From NCBI GenBank assembly GCA_942493275.1, contig OW818687.1, positions 1,612,001 through 1,676,000 of the forward strand: a DNA stretch of 64,000 bases. Direction: 5' to 3'. A program made the position numbers and the translations under genes. How positions within the stretch are numbered: the first letter of the stretch is position 1; every line of letters begins with the position of its first letter. The notes below the pieces were generated by a model. The model ran no database searches. It saw only the letters and a list, made by a program, of their open reading frames with translations, and was not told where the DNA came from. Positions 1 through 7,580 of the stretch are shown in pieces. The stretch comes from G942493275 sp942493275 (GTDB taxonomy: Bacteria; Actinomycetota; Coriobacteriia; Anaerosomatales; PHET01).

Positions 1-108
1 CGACGTGCCCGCGAGCTCCATCCGGACACCGAGAAGATGGCCGACGACACCAACCAGACACTCTACGACGCCCAGCACGACCAAGCGGTCCCGGGCGAGG
101 ACCTTTAG
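1..108 (+). CDS. C-terminal tail of upstream gene, probably LivM permease (partial)
   Basis: Frame 1 is open from the window edge to a TAG at 106-108, 13 bases before livG. The 35 visible residues are polar and hydrophilic (ending A-V-P-G-E-D-L), with no membrane segment. LivM (branched-chain amino acid permease) normally precedes livG and often ends in a polar cytoplasmic tail, so this is probably the LivM C-terminus. That identity rests on gene order; the residues themselves are not diagnostic. Confidence 0.5.
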   Translation, partial: RRARELHPDTEKMADDTNQTLYDAQHDQAVPGEDL

Positions 109-121
109 GACGGGGACGGCA

Positions 122-985
122 ATGGCCACGTTGGTAGACGCACAGAACGTCACTATGCAGTTTGGCGGCCTCAAGGCCGTCAGCGACGTGACGATGCACA
201 TCGACGAGGGAGAGATCGTCGCGCTCATCGGCCCTAACGGCGCCGGTAAGACGACTTTCTTCAACCTCATGACGGGCATCTACACGCCCACCGAGGGCAC
301 CTTGACCTTCAATGGCAAGCAGGTTGGCGGCATCAAGCCGCACAAGATCTGCACCATGGGCATCGCGCGCACATTCCAGAACATCCGTCTGTTCCAGAAC
401 ATGACGGCGCTCGAGAACGTCATGGTTGGCAGGCACACTCGCACAAAGGAAGGTCCGATCGGCGCGGTCTTCCGTACGCCGACCTTCCGCCGTGAAGAGA
501 GCAACACCGAGGGCGAGGCGGCCAAGTGGCTGCGCTTCGTGGGTCTCGACAAACTCTGCAACGAGCTCGCGAAGAACCTGCCCTACGGCGACCAGCGCCG
601 TCTCGAGATCGCTCGCGCGCTTGCGACCGAGCCGACGCTGATCCTGCTCGACGAGCCGGCAGCGGGCATGAACCCCCAGGAGAGCCAGGCGCTTAACGGG
701 CTCATCCGCAAGGTTCGCGACCTGGGCATCACCGTCCTGCTCATCGAGCACGACATGAAGGTCGTCATGGACATCGCGGATCGCATCTACGTGCTCGACT
801 TCGGACAGCTCATCGCCGAGGGACTTCCGGCCGAGATTCAGCGCAATCCCAAGGTCATCGAGGCGTATCTCGGCAAGGACGCCGACGCGGCGCTCAAAGC
901 TGAGCAGGCGCTCGAGGCCGAGACGGTCGCTCAGGCTTCCGGGGCCGCCGACAGTGAAGCCCCCGCTGAGGGGCAGGAGGACTAA
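122..985 (+). CDS. livG: Branched-chain amino acid ABC transporter ATP-binding protein LivG
   Basis: One of two ATPases that power uptake of leucine, isoleucine, valine or related compounds through LivH/LivM. The 287-residue protein has Walker A GPNGAGKT at residues 37-44, the family-typical signature variant L-P-Y-G-D-Q-R-R (LivG proteins have Y-G-D-Q where most ABC ATPases have S-G-G-Q), Walker B LILLDEP and the switch histidine in LLIEHDM. An acidic, Ala/Glu-rich tail of about 35 residues extends past the usual end. ATG 122 is chosen over the longer open frame because the nucleotide-binding domain begins directly after it. livF follows after one base, so the two are cotranscribed. Confidence 0.93.
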   Translation: MATLVDAQNVTMQFGGLKAVSDVTMHIDEGEIVALIGPNGAGKTTFFNLMTGIYTPTEGTLTFNGKQVGGIKPHKICTMGIARTFQNIRLFQNMTALENVMVGRHTRTKEGPIGAVFRTPTFRREESNTEGEAAKWLRFVGLDKLCNELAKNLPYGDQRRLEIARALATEPTLILLDEPAAGMNPQESQALNGLIRKVRDLGITVLLIEHDMKVVMDIADRIYVLDFGQLIAEGLPAEIQRNPKVIEAYLGKDADAALKAEQALEAETVAQASGAADSEAPAEGQED

Positions 986-986
986 C

Positions 987-1694
987 GTGCTCAAGGTAAC
1001 CGACCTCAAGACCAACTACGGCAAGATCGAGGCGCTCAGGGGCATCTCCATCGAAGTCAAAGAGGGCGAGATCGTCACGCTGATCGGCGCGAACGGCGCC
1101 GGCAAGTCGACCACCCTCAAGACCATCTCCGGGCAGCTTGCCCCTGCGGGCGGGACCATCGAGTTCCAGGGAACGAACATCGGCGGCATGCCGGCGCACA
1201 AAGTCACCGAGATGAGCCTCATCCAGGTGCCCGAGGGACGTCGGATCTTCCCGCGCATGACCGTTCTCGAGAACCTCGAGATGGGCGCGTTCCTGCGTGA
1301 CGACAAGGCGGCCATCGCCTCGGATCTGGACCACGTGTTCGAGCTCTTCCCGCGCCTCAAGGAGCGCATCGCCCAGAAGGGCGGCACGCTCTCCGGCGGC
1401 GAGCAGCAGATGCTCGCGATGGGTCGGGGCATGATGGCCAATCCCAAGCTGCTCATGCTCGATGAGCCGTCCATGGGTCTCGCGCCCGTTGTTGTCGAGA
1501 CGATCTTCGAGATCATCGAGAAGCTGCATGACGACGGGATCACGATCCTGCTCGTCGAGCAGAACGCGAATCTCGCCCTGTCCATCGCGGACCGCGGGTA
1601 CGTCCTGGAGACCGGTGAGATCAAGCTCGAAGGCACCGGTCAGGGCCTGCTCGCCAACGAGGAAGTCCGAAAGGCATACCTCGGCGAGAGCTAG
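987..1694 (+). CDS. livF: Branched-chain amino acid ABC transporter ATP-binding protein LivF
   Basis: Second ATPase of the Liv transporter, 235 residues, the usual family length. Walker A GANGAGKST lies near residues 34-42, the signature is LSGGEQQ, Walker B is LLMLDEPSMGL and the switch region is LLVEQN, all typical of LivF. The GTG start at 987 lies one base after the livG stop with GGGGCAGGAGG upstream inside livG. A strong terminator follows, so livF is the last gene of this transcript; the binding protein is transcribed separately. Confidence 0.93.
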   Translation: MLKVTDLKTNYGKIEALRGISIEVKEGEIVTLIGANGAGKSTTLKTISGQLAPAGGTIEFQGTNIGGMPAHKVTEMSLIQVPEGRRIFPRMTVLENLEMGAFLRDDKAAIASDLDHVFELFPRLKERIAQKGGTLSGGEQQMLAMGRGMMANPKLLMLDEPSMGLAPVVVETIFEIIEKLHDDGITILLVEQNANLALSIADRGYVLETGEIKLEGTGQGLLANEEVRKAYLGES

Positions 1695-1720
1695 TCAGGC
1701 GCACCACATCGTTCGAATCG

Positions 1721-1747
1721 GAGGCGCCCCAACCGGGGCGCCTCTTT
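1721..1747 (+). terminator. Rho-independent terminator after livF
   Basis: Perfect 10-base inverted repeat GAGGCGCCCC / GGGGCGCCTC (1721-1730 and 1735-1744) with loop AACC, followed by TTT. It separates livGF from livK. Confidence 0.9.
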
Positions 1748-1790
1748 CGTAAGTGCAGGTGCCTCTTCGCTTTCGAAAGACAAGCAAGAT

Positions 1791-1820
1791 GTGCATCAAA
1801 TCATGCCTACAGTGCATCAA
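1791..1820. promoter_or_regulatory. Direct repeat in the livK upstream region, candidate regulator site
   Basis: GTGCATCAA occurs at 1791-1799 and again at 1812-1820, a 21-base period, which is two helical turns. It lies between the livF terminator and livK. A TTGACA hexamer follows at 1853-1858 with no obvious -10 at the right distance. The geometry fits a dimeric regulator binding one face of the DNA; this is inference from spacing only. Confidence 0.4.
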
Positions 1821-1937
1821 TCCACCCGAGTGGAGTGCTATCGTTCCCGCCGTTGACAACAGCGGCACACAGGCGTGTCGCTGGGCGTTTCCCAGTGCCT
1901 TACGGCACACGACAATGGAGTCACAAGGGAGGCACGT

Positions 1938-3146
1938 ATGAAGGTACGCAGCAAGAAGGTCGCAGCGGCGCTCGCAGCGCTGCTGGCCGTCGCGCTCATG
2001 GCCACCGGTTGCGGTGGCGGCGGCGAGTCGGCCGAGGGTGGCAGCACCGAGGGCACCGTGGTGCGCATCGGTATCGGCGCTCCGCTCACCCAGGGTTCGG
2101 TCGCACAGGCGCAGGGCATCGAGCGCGGCGTTCAGCTGGCGCTCAAGAAGGCCAGCGAGTCCCCTGAGGCCAAGGAGCTCGGCATTACGTTCGAGGGCGT
2201 CTCCGGCGACGACCAGGGCGACCCCAAGACGGGCGTCACCGTGGCCAACCAGTTCGCGAGCGACACGAGCATGCTCGGCGTCGTCGGCCACCTGAACTCC
2301 GGCGTGACCATCCCGGCCTCCAAGATCTACAACGAGGCCAAGCTACCGGTGGTTTCCCCGGCCGCGACCAACCCCGCGCTCACCACGCAGGGCTTCGACA
2401 ACGTGTTCCGCACCTGCACCATCGACTCGGTCCAGGGCCCGACCGCGGCAGTCGCCGCCGCCGGCACTGAGATCGGTGCCAAGACCGTCGTTGTCATCGA
2501 CGACTCGACCCCGTACGGCGAGGGCCTCGCGGCCGAGTTCGCCAAGGAGTTCGAGGCCAACGGCGGCGAGGTCCTGTTCTCCGAGAAGACCTCGGACAAG
2601 GACTCGGACTTCAACGCGCTGTCGACCAAGATCAAGTCGGCCAACCCCGATCTGGTCTACTACGGCGGCACCTACAACGCCGGCGCGCTGCTCGCAAAGC
2701 AGATGAAGGGCGCGGGCGCGACTGCGTCGCTCATGGGCGGCGACGGACTCTTCGACCTCGAGTACATCAACCTCGGCGGCCAGGAGGGCGACCTGTGCAC
2801 CTCAGTCGGCCTCCCGCTCGACAAGCTCCCCAACGGTCAGGCTTTCGCCGCTGACTACGAGGCCGAGTTCCCCGGCGTCGAGGTCGGCGCCTATGACGCA
2901 TACAGCTATGACGCCGCCACCGCGCTCACCAACGCGATCTTCGCGGTCGCCAAGGAGCAGGGCGTCGACAAGCTTGCGACCCCTCCGGGCCGTCAGGCGA
3001 TCATCGACGCTGTTGCGGCGAGCGATTTCGAGGGTGTCACCGGCAAGGTGGCCTTCGACGAGAACGGCGACACCCTGAACAAGGCGATCACCGTCTACCG
3101 TGTTGAGAGCGGCGCCTGGGTGCCGTTCATCATCCCGGAGCAGTAG
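1938..3146 (+). CDS. livK: Branched-chain amino acid ABC transporter substrate-binding lipoprotein LivK
   Basis: Extracytoplasmic binding protein of the Liv system, 402 residues. The N-terminus is a lipoprotein signal: basic residues, a hydrophobic stretch of Ala/Leu/Val and a lipobox A-T-G-C at about residue 24, followed by a Gly/Ser-rich linker. The body is a periplasmic-binding type I fold with the family phrases IGIGAPLTQGS, GVVGHLNSGVTIPASKIYNEA, PVVSPAATNP and KSANPDLVYYGG. ATG 1938 is preceded by AAGGGAGG. It has its own upstream region after the livF terminator, which would allow higher expression than the membrane components, as is common for binding proteins. Confidence 0.93.
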   Translation: MKVRSKKVAAALAALLAVALMATGCGGGGESAEGGSTEGTVVRIGIGAPLTQGSVAQAQGIERGVQLALKKASESPEAKELGITFEGVSGDDQGDPKTGVTVANQFASDTSMLGVVGHLNSGVTIPASKIYNEAKLPVVSPAATNPALTTQGFDNVFRTCTIDSVQGPTAAVAAAGTEIGAKTVVVIDDSTPYGEGLAAEFAKEFEANGGEVLFSEKTSDKDSDFNALSTKIKSANPDLVYYGGTYNAGALLAKQMKGAGATASLMGGDGLFDLEYINLGGQEGDLCTSVGLPLDKLPNGQAFAADYEAEFPGVEVGAYDAYSYDAATALTNAIFAVAKEQGVDKLATPPGRQAIIDAVAASDFEGVTGKVAFDENGDTLNKAITVYRVESGAWVPFIIPEQ

Positions 3147-3172
3147 TTCCCGGACTCTCATCCAGTCCGTCT

Positions 3173-3209
3173 GTGCGGGCGTCCCATAAAGGGGCGCCCG
3201 CACTGCGTT
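3173..3209. terminator. Terminator between livK and the convergent minus-strand gene
   Basis: A 13-base stem (3173-3185 with 3191-3203) containing one G-T pair and loop ATAAA, followed by TGCGTTT. It ends livK and may also act on the opposing gene that stops at 3219. Confidence 0.8.
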
Positions 3210-3218
3210 TGGGAGGAG

Positions 3219-4517
3219 TCAGCCCTGCAGGGCCTCGAGCGCGCGTGCTGCGATCGTCTCGGCCTCTCTCAGGAGCTCGCTTCGGTCGGCCAACAGCTGC
3301 CGATCGCGCACGCGCCAGACGCCGCCGGTCATGACCGAGTCGAGCGTTGACGCGCCTCCGAGCGAAACGACGTCGACTTCCGGATCCGCGGTCGCGCCGA
3401 CCCTGAATGCGGCCAGGTCGGCTTGCATTCCGGGCTCGATGAGGCCGAACCGGTCTTCGAGTCCGATCGCGGTCGCCCCGGCCACCGTGGCCATGGCAAG
3501 CAGTTCACGAGCCGACAGTCCCGGCTCCTCGGCGCGCAGAGCCCGGATGTCCTCGAACAGGTCGAGGTCGCTGTTGCTCGCGGTGGAGTCTGTGCCGATA
3601 CCCACGGGGATTCCCGCGGCCTGCAGTTTCGCCACGGGAGCGACGCGGTTGTGGAGGTAGTGGTTGGACCGGGGGCACGTGACCGCTCCCCGGACCGTCG
3701 AAGCCAGACGGGGCGCGTCGCCGGGCGCGAGTTCGCCGAGGTGGATCACGGTCGCGCCGTCCAGTGCGCCCAGCCGGTCCAGGTACTCGACCGGATCGGC
3801 GCCGACAGGTTCGAAGCCGCCGATCACGCGCTCGGCGACACCGGCGAGCGAACCGGTGCCGTCACGGGTCAGTTCGACCTCGGCTGCGGACTCGGCGACG
3901 TGGATCGCGACGGGCATGTGAGCCTCGGCAGCGGCCTTTCTGACCGTGCGAAACAGGTCGGGGCCGCTCGTGTAAGGGGAGTGCGGTGACAGACCGCACC
4001 TGATTCGGCGACCGTAGCGCGCCGTGCAGTCGAGAGGAAGCTCAAGGCGTTCCATCTCGGCCCAGAGAGCCGGTCCGGGCACGCCGAGGATCTCCCAGAA
4101 GAACGTGCCGCCAAGGCCCGCCTCGTTCGCGACGTCTGCTGACTCCGGACCGTAGGCGATGTCTCCGACCACGGTGACGCCGCTGAGCAGGCACTCGGTG
4201 ACCCCCAAGGCCGCCGAGACCCTCCGGTCATCAGCGCTCATCGTCCGGGTGGCGGGCACGAGCTGACGCAGCCACGACACGAACGGCGCGGGCTCGACCA
4301 GCCCCACGAGCGCGCTCAAAGCCAGATGCGTGTGGGCGTTGACCAAGCCCGGCATGAGTACGCAGCCGGGCAGGTCCACGCGCGGGTCCGCGAGGGGAGA
4401 CCCCGACAGTTCGGCTACCGGCCCGACCTCGGCTATCCGATCGCCGTCGATGAGCACGCCTCCGTCCCTGATGGGGCGGCGGGAGATCGGTAGTACCCAG
4501 TCGGCGGTGACGAGCAT
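3219..4517 (-). CDS. Amidohydrolase of the MTA/SAH/aminodeoxyfutalosine deaminase group
   Basis: Metal-dependent amidohydrolase of the TRZ/ATZ (COG0402) group, 432 residues. The metal ligands are visible: H62-T-H64 in N-A-H-T-H-L, the later histidines in LSPHSPYTSG and VAIHVAES, and the aspartate in GIGTDSTASN. Family members deaminate adenine-containing nucleosides such as 5'-methylthioadenosine, S-adenosylhomocysteine, 5'-deoxyadenosine or 6-aminodeoxyfutalosine. It starts one base after the stop of the MTA-phosphorylase-like gene. Purine-nucleoside salvage is the default reading; because mqnA, mqnC and mqnE lie nearby and radical-SAM MqnE makes aminodeoxyfutalosine, the menaquinone-pathway deaminase is a real alternative. 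Confidence 0.82.
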   Translation of the reverse strand: MLVTADWVLPISRRPIRDGGVLIDGDRIAEVGPVAELSGSPLADPRVDLPGCVLMPGLVNAHTHLALSALVGLVEPAPFVSWLRQLVPATRTMSADDRRVSAALGVTECLLSGVTVVGDIAYGPESADVANEAGLGGTFFWEILGVPGPALWAEMERLELPLDCTARYGRRIRCGLSPHSPYTSGPDLFRTVRKAAAEAHMPVAIHVAESAAEVELTRDGTGSLAGVAERVIGGFEPVGADPVEYLDRLGALDGATVIHLGELAPGDAPRLASTVRGAVTCPRSNHYLHNRVAPVAKLQAAGIPVGIGTDSTASNSDLDLFEDIRALRAEEPGLSARELLAMATVAGATAIGLEDRFGLIEPGMQADLAAFRVGATADPEVDVVSLGGASTLDSVMTGGVWRVRDRQLLADRSELLREAETIAARALEALQG

Positions 4518-4518
4518 G

Positions 4519-5370
4519 TCAGCCCTTTCGCACGTCGGGGATGCCGAGCAACGACGGCTTGCGGTGGTCCATACACCCGCATGCGGCCGAGAGATCCGCG
4601 CTCGCGACCGTCTCGAGTACGATTCGGGCGATCGTCTCGGACTCCTCGAAGAAGACGGCCTTCAGTTCGGCGTGCTGCCACTCTCGCACGACCCCCTCGC
4701 CGTAGTTCACCACGATGTAGACGCCCGCGTAGCAGGCGCCGATGTCGCGCGCGAGGAAGACCTCAGGTGCGAAGGACTGGCCGATGACGTCGCCGCCGAG
4801 GCGCTTCATGTAGTCCACCTCTGCGATGGACTCGAAGCGCGGACCATCTGTGACGAGGTAAGTACCGCGGCCAAAGACTCGCGGAAACTCCTCGCTCGCG
4901 CCTGCGTACAGGTGCGAGGACAACTCCGGGCACACCGGCTGGCGCATGATCAGCAGGTGGTCTCCTCGGACGTATATGTCCTGCTTCATCGTCAGGTCGA
5001 TGAAGTCGTCGGGAACCACGACGTCACGCGGGTCGAGCAGGTGGTTGAGCGAGCCGACGCCGCCATCCGCGACGATCTTCTTGACCCCCGCCTCCGAGAA
5101 GACCCAGAACGTCTGCAGGCTCGCGTCGGCGCGCTTAACGCCGCGGCGCCAGCCATGCATCTTCACCGCGAGTGCCTCGCGTGGGCCATGCGGACCTTCG
5201 ACGCGGAAGTGGGTGAACGCCGGCGAGGTGCCAAACGGCGTCTCGAAGACGAGATCGGTGGCGAGTACGGTCACGCGCGGGTCGTGAAGCGCTCCCGGGA
5301 AGTCGAACGAGAGCGAACCGCTCCCTCCGCAGACGCCGAAGTCGGCGTGGGGCACGAGAATATCCGGCAT
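4519..5370 (-). CDS. MTA phosphorylase / purine nucleoside phosphorylase family protein
   Basis: Member of the MTAP/PNP family (phosphorylase fold, PF01048), 283 residues. Recognisable parts are the phosphate-binding C-G-G-S-G near the N-terminus, the G-T-Y-L-V-T-D-G-P-R-F-E-S stretch matching the MTAP consensus GTY.C.EGPRFE, and the purine-pocket region toward the C-terminus. The expected reaction is phosphorolysis of 5'-methylthioadenosine or a related nucleoside. The ATG at 5370 has a strong AAGGAGG upstream; the frame extends further but that part is coding-poor. It is coupled to the downstream amidohydrolase. The exact substrate cannot be told from sequence. Confidence 0.85.
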   Translation of the reverse strand: MPDILVPHADFGVCGGSGSLSFDFPGALHDPRVTVLATDLVFETPFGTSPAFTHFRVEGPHGPREALAVKMHGWRRGVKRADASLQTFWVFSEAGVKKIVADGGVGSLNHLLDPRDVVVPDDFIDLTMKQDIYVRGDHLLIMRQPVCPELSSHLYAGASEEFPRVFGRGTYLVTDGPRFESIAEVDYMKRLGGDVIGQSFAPEVFLARDIGACYAGVYIVVNYGEGVVREWQHAELKAVFFEESETIARIVLETVASADLSAACGCMDHRKPSLLGIPDVRKG

Positions 5371-5429
5371 TGGGCATTCCTCCTTGCCAGAAGCGTACCC
5401 GAGCGCGCGGCACGCCGCCACGCGACGTA

Positions 5430-6704
5430 TCAGTAGCGGTGCATGCGCATCATCTGGAGCGTGCGCCTCCACGCGAGTCGCACGGTGCCCACCTCAAGCC
5501 AGTACATGATGTAGGTGAGGCGCTTCATGATGATCGCGAAGAAGCCGCTGACCGGGATTCGAAACATCCACCCCACGCCCCAACGCGGCCCGACGCTCAC
5601 GAACTCGCCGTGCATGTGTGGCTCGAACGGTCGCTTGGGCTGGTTGCGGACCTCGGCCACCAGGTTCGTGGCGCAGTGGGCTGCCTCACGAATCGCGAAC
5701 TGCGCGAGCATCGGTAGAACCCGGTTGTCTTTTGGGTCGCGGAAGGCCGCGATGTCGCCAACGGCGTACACGTCCGGGCATCCCTGGACCGTGAGGTCGG
5801 CCTCCACCACGAGCCGCCCCGAGGCATCCACGGCGAGCCCCCAGCCGACGGCGTCGGGGTCAGCTTTGGCGCCTCCGCACCAGACCACGGTTCGGGCGTG
5901 CACCTCCCGGCCTGAGTCGGTGCGCGCGATGCCGTCGTCGACTGAGGCGAGCAACTCGCCCATGACGAGCGTCACCCCCATGCGCTGCAGACGGGTCTTG
6001 GCCTTCTCGCGCTCGGCGGGCCGCAGGTCGTACAGGATGTCCGGGCGGCCCTCGAGCAGCGTGAGGCAGGGATGCGTGTCCTTGTATCCCAGGTGTTCGA
6101 TCAGGCGGGGGAGGACATCGGCGAGTGTGCCGATGACTTCGACGCCCGTCGCTCCGCCGCCGACCACGCAGATCGACATCGCGGCACGCCGGGCCTCAGG
6201 GTCGGTCAGCATCACCGCCTCCTCGACCTGGTCCTCGACCCGTCGCTGCAGCTCAAGTGCGTCCCGCACCGACCACATGGTGATCGCGTTGTCGCGAAGT
6301 CCCGGGACGGGGGGTAGATAGGGAACCGCGCCCGTTGCGAGCACGAGGCGCCAGTAGCCGAATGAGCCGGTGGGCGAATCCTGCGGCCCCACGAACACGC
6401 GCTTAGCTTTGACGTCGACGCTGTCGAGCCGGTCGTAGACGACCTTGACGTCGAGCCCCCTGAAGATGTCGCCGTGCCACAGTTCGGCCCACTGCGGCCG
6501 AGGCGTACCGGCGGCGACGAGGTCGAGTTCCGAGAGGGCCTGCTGGTAGGGGAGCGGGGCAACCAAGACGATTTCGAGGCCGTCGGCTGGCTTCGATCGG
6601 TGCGCCAGTGTCACAACCGCGGTCATGCCCGCATAGCCGCTCCCCACGATCACCACGCGTCGTGGATGATCGCCTGAGAGTTCCTCCGGAGTGACGATGC
6701 GCAT
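5430..6704 (-). CDS. NDH-2-like NAD(P)/FAD-dependent oxidoreductase
   Basis: Two-dinucleotide-binding-domain flavoprotein of 424 residues resembling type II NADH:quinone dehydrogenases. The FAD site is V-V-I-V-G-S-G-Y-A-G near residue 20, the NAD site is C-V-V-G-G-G-A-T-G-V-E near the middle, and the late FAD motif is D-V-Y-A-V-G-D-I-A. The C-terminal region has hydrophobic and basic residues suited to membrane-surface attachment. A non-proton-pumping dehydrogenase feeding electrons to menaquinone fits the neighbouring mqn genes. The start ATG at 6704 has GAAGGGTGG upstream. A sulfide:quinone oxidoreductase-like role is less likely because I do not see its conserved cysteines. Confidence 0.83.
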   Translation of the reverse strand: MRIVTPEELSGDHPRRVVIVGSGYAGMTAVVTLAHRSKPADGLEIVLVAPLPYQQALSELDLVAAGTPRPQWAELWHGDIFRGLDVKVVYDRLDSVDVKAKRVFVGPQDSPTGSFGYWRLVLATGAVPYLPPVPGLRDNAITMWSVRDALELQRRVEDQVEEAVMLTDPEARRAAMSICVVGGGATGVEVIGTLADVLPRLIEHLGYKDTHPCLTLLEGRPDILYDLRPAEREKAKTRLQRMGVTLVMGELLASVDDGIARTDSGREVHARTVVWCGGAKADPDAVGWGLAVDASGRLVVEADLTVQGCPDVYAVGDIAAFRDPKDNRVLPMLAQFAIREAAHCATNLVAEVRNQPKRPFEPHMHGEFVSVGPRWGVGWMFRIPVSGFFAIIMKRLTYIMYWLEVGTVRLAWRRTLQMMRMHRY

Positions 6705-6828
6705 TCACGACCACCCTTCGCACATGGGACGGCGATCGCCGTCTCCGCATCAGTTAGTACCCGACCTGCATAGTCGCGGCGCGGGTCCGATGCTCGGGGA
6801 TTGCGTGTGAGCGCGGGTGGAGCGTGCG

Positions 6829-7053
6829 CTACCTCAGCCGAATGTCGTACTTCCTGACCTTGTATCCGAGCTGTCTGGGAGTGATGCCGAGCACGCGTGC
6901 CGCCTTGGCCTGCACGTACCCGCAGTCGTGAAGCGCGTCGATGATTCGCCGCCGCTCCAAGGCCTCGACCTCCTCGGCGAGCGTGGGCTGCTCAGTGCGG
7001 TCGAAGCGCACGAGGCCGGTGGTCAATGTGGCGGGTCGGTTCTCCATAGACAC
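6829..7053 (-). CDS. Small Fis-type helix-turn-helix protein resembling the NifA/NtrC C-terminus
   Basis: A 74-residue protein whose second half is a Fis-type HTH: E-R-R-R-I-I-D-A-L, then Q-A-K-A-A-R-V-L-G-I-T-P-R-Q-L-G-Y-K-V-R-K-Y. This matches the DNA-binding tail of sigma-54 activators, particularly the NifA type (TPRQ.GY..RKY), but no AAA+ or sensor domain is present. The start is uncertain: GTG 7053 or ATG 7047, neither with a good ribosome binding site. It could be a stand-alone DNA-binding protein or the remnant of a larger activator; I see no upstream AAA+ remnant. Confidence 0.65.
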   Translation of the reverse strand: MSMENRPATLTTGLVRFDRTEQPTLAEEVEALERRRIIDALHDCGYVQAKAARVLGITPRQLGYKVRKYDIRLR

Positions 7054-7133
7054 ATCGAATCATCGACGTGTTTCGAGTGTGTTGCGGCTCGCTGATGAAT
7101 CAGGCAAGTGCGGCGGGAAATCCCGGGCGGAGG

Positions 7134-7161
7134 TTTGGGACTTGCATTTGAGTGATATTAT
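7134..7161 (+). promoter_or_regulatory. Probable promoter of the cold-shock gene
   Basis: TTGGGA (7134-7139), a 16-base spacer and TATTAT (7156-7161) in a locally AT-rich patch. Transcription from here would give a leader of roughly 110 bases before the cold-shock ATG, as is common for cold-shock genes. The leader carries a run of six T (near 7240) behind a weakly paired GACG...CGTC segment that could act as an attenuator. Confidence 0.5.
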
Positions 7162-7282
7162 CCATTTAGGGTCCGCGAGGGGCCCGTTGTTTGCGACGTG
7201 ACGGTGGCTTCGCCTTCGTAGACGAGCAACCTAGCGTCCTTTTTTGTTTGCCCCCACAGAGGGGCAGGAGAGTGAGTAGAGT

Positions 7283-7486
7283 ATGGCTACTGGTACCGTC
7301 AAGTGGTTCAACCCGGACAAGGGCTACGGCTTCATCGAGCGCGAGGGTGGCAGCGATCTCTTCGTCCACTTCTCGGAGATACAGTCTGAGGGCTTCAAGA
7401 CCCTCGACGAGGGTCAGGCTGTTGAGTTCGAGGAGTCGGTTGGCCAGAACGGCAAGCCCCAGGCTGTCAAGGTTCGCGCCGTCTAG
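7283..7486 (+). CDS. Cold-shock domain protein (CspA family)
   Basis: Single cold-shock domain of 67 residues, the standard length. Both RNA-binding motifs are present: K-G-Y-G-F-I (RNP1) and D-L-F-V-H-F (RNP2), after the canonical start ATGTVKWFN. It binds single-stranded RNA or DNA and acts as an RNA chaperone. ATG 7283 is preceded by AGGAGAG. The gene is monocistronic, with its own promoter and a strong terminator. Confidence 0.97.
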   Translation: MATGTVKWFNPDKGYGFIEREGGSDLFVHFSEIQSEGFKTLDEGQAVEFEESVGQNGKPQAVKVRAV

Positions 7487-7505
7487 TTCGAGCTGACACG
7501 CATCT

Positions 7506-7541
7506 AAGAAGGGCGGTCCCGAAAGGGGCCGCCCTTCTTCA
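7506..7541. terminator. Terminator after the cold-shock gene
   Basis: A 15-base stem (7506-7520 with 7525-7539) with one G-T pair and a GAAA loop. The 3' arm contains TTCTT. It is nearly symmetrical and may also stop the opposing kinase transcript ending at 7581. Confidence 0.9.
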
Positions 7542-7580
7542 TGTTGTGAGTCCCTCGAAAGAGCGGCGACCGGCCGGCGA

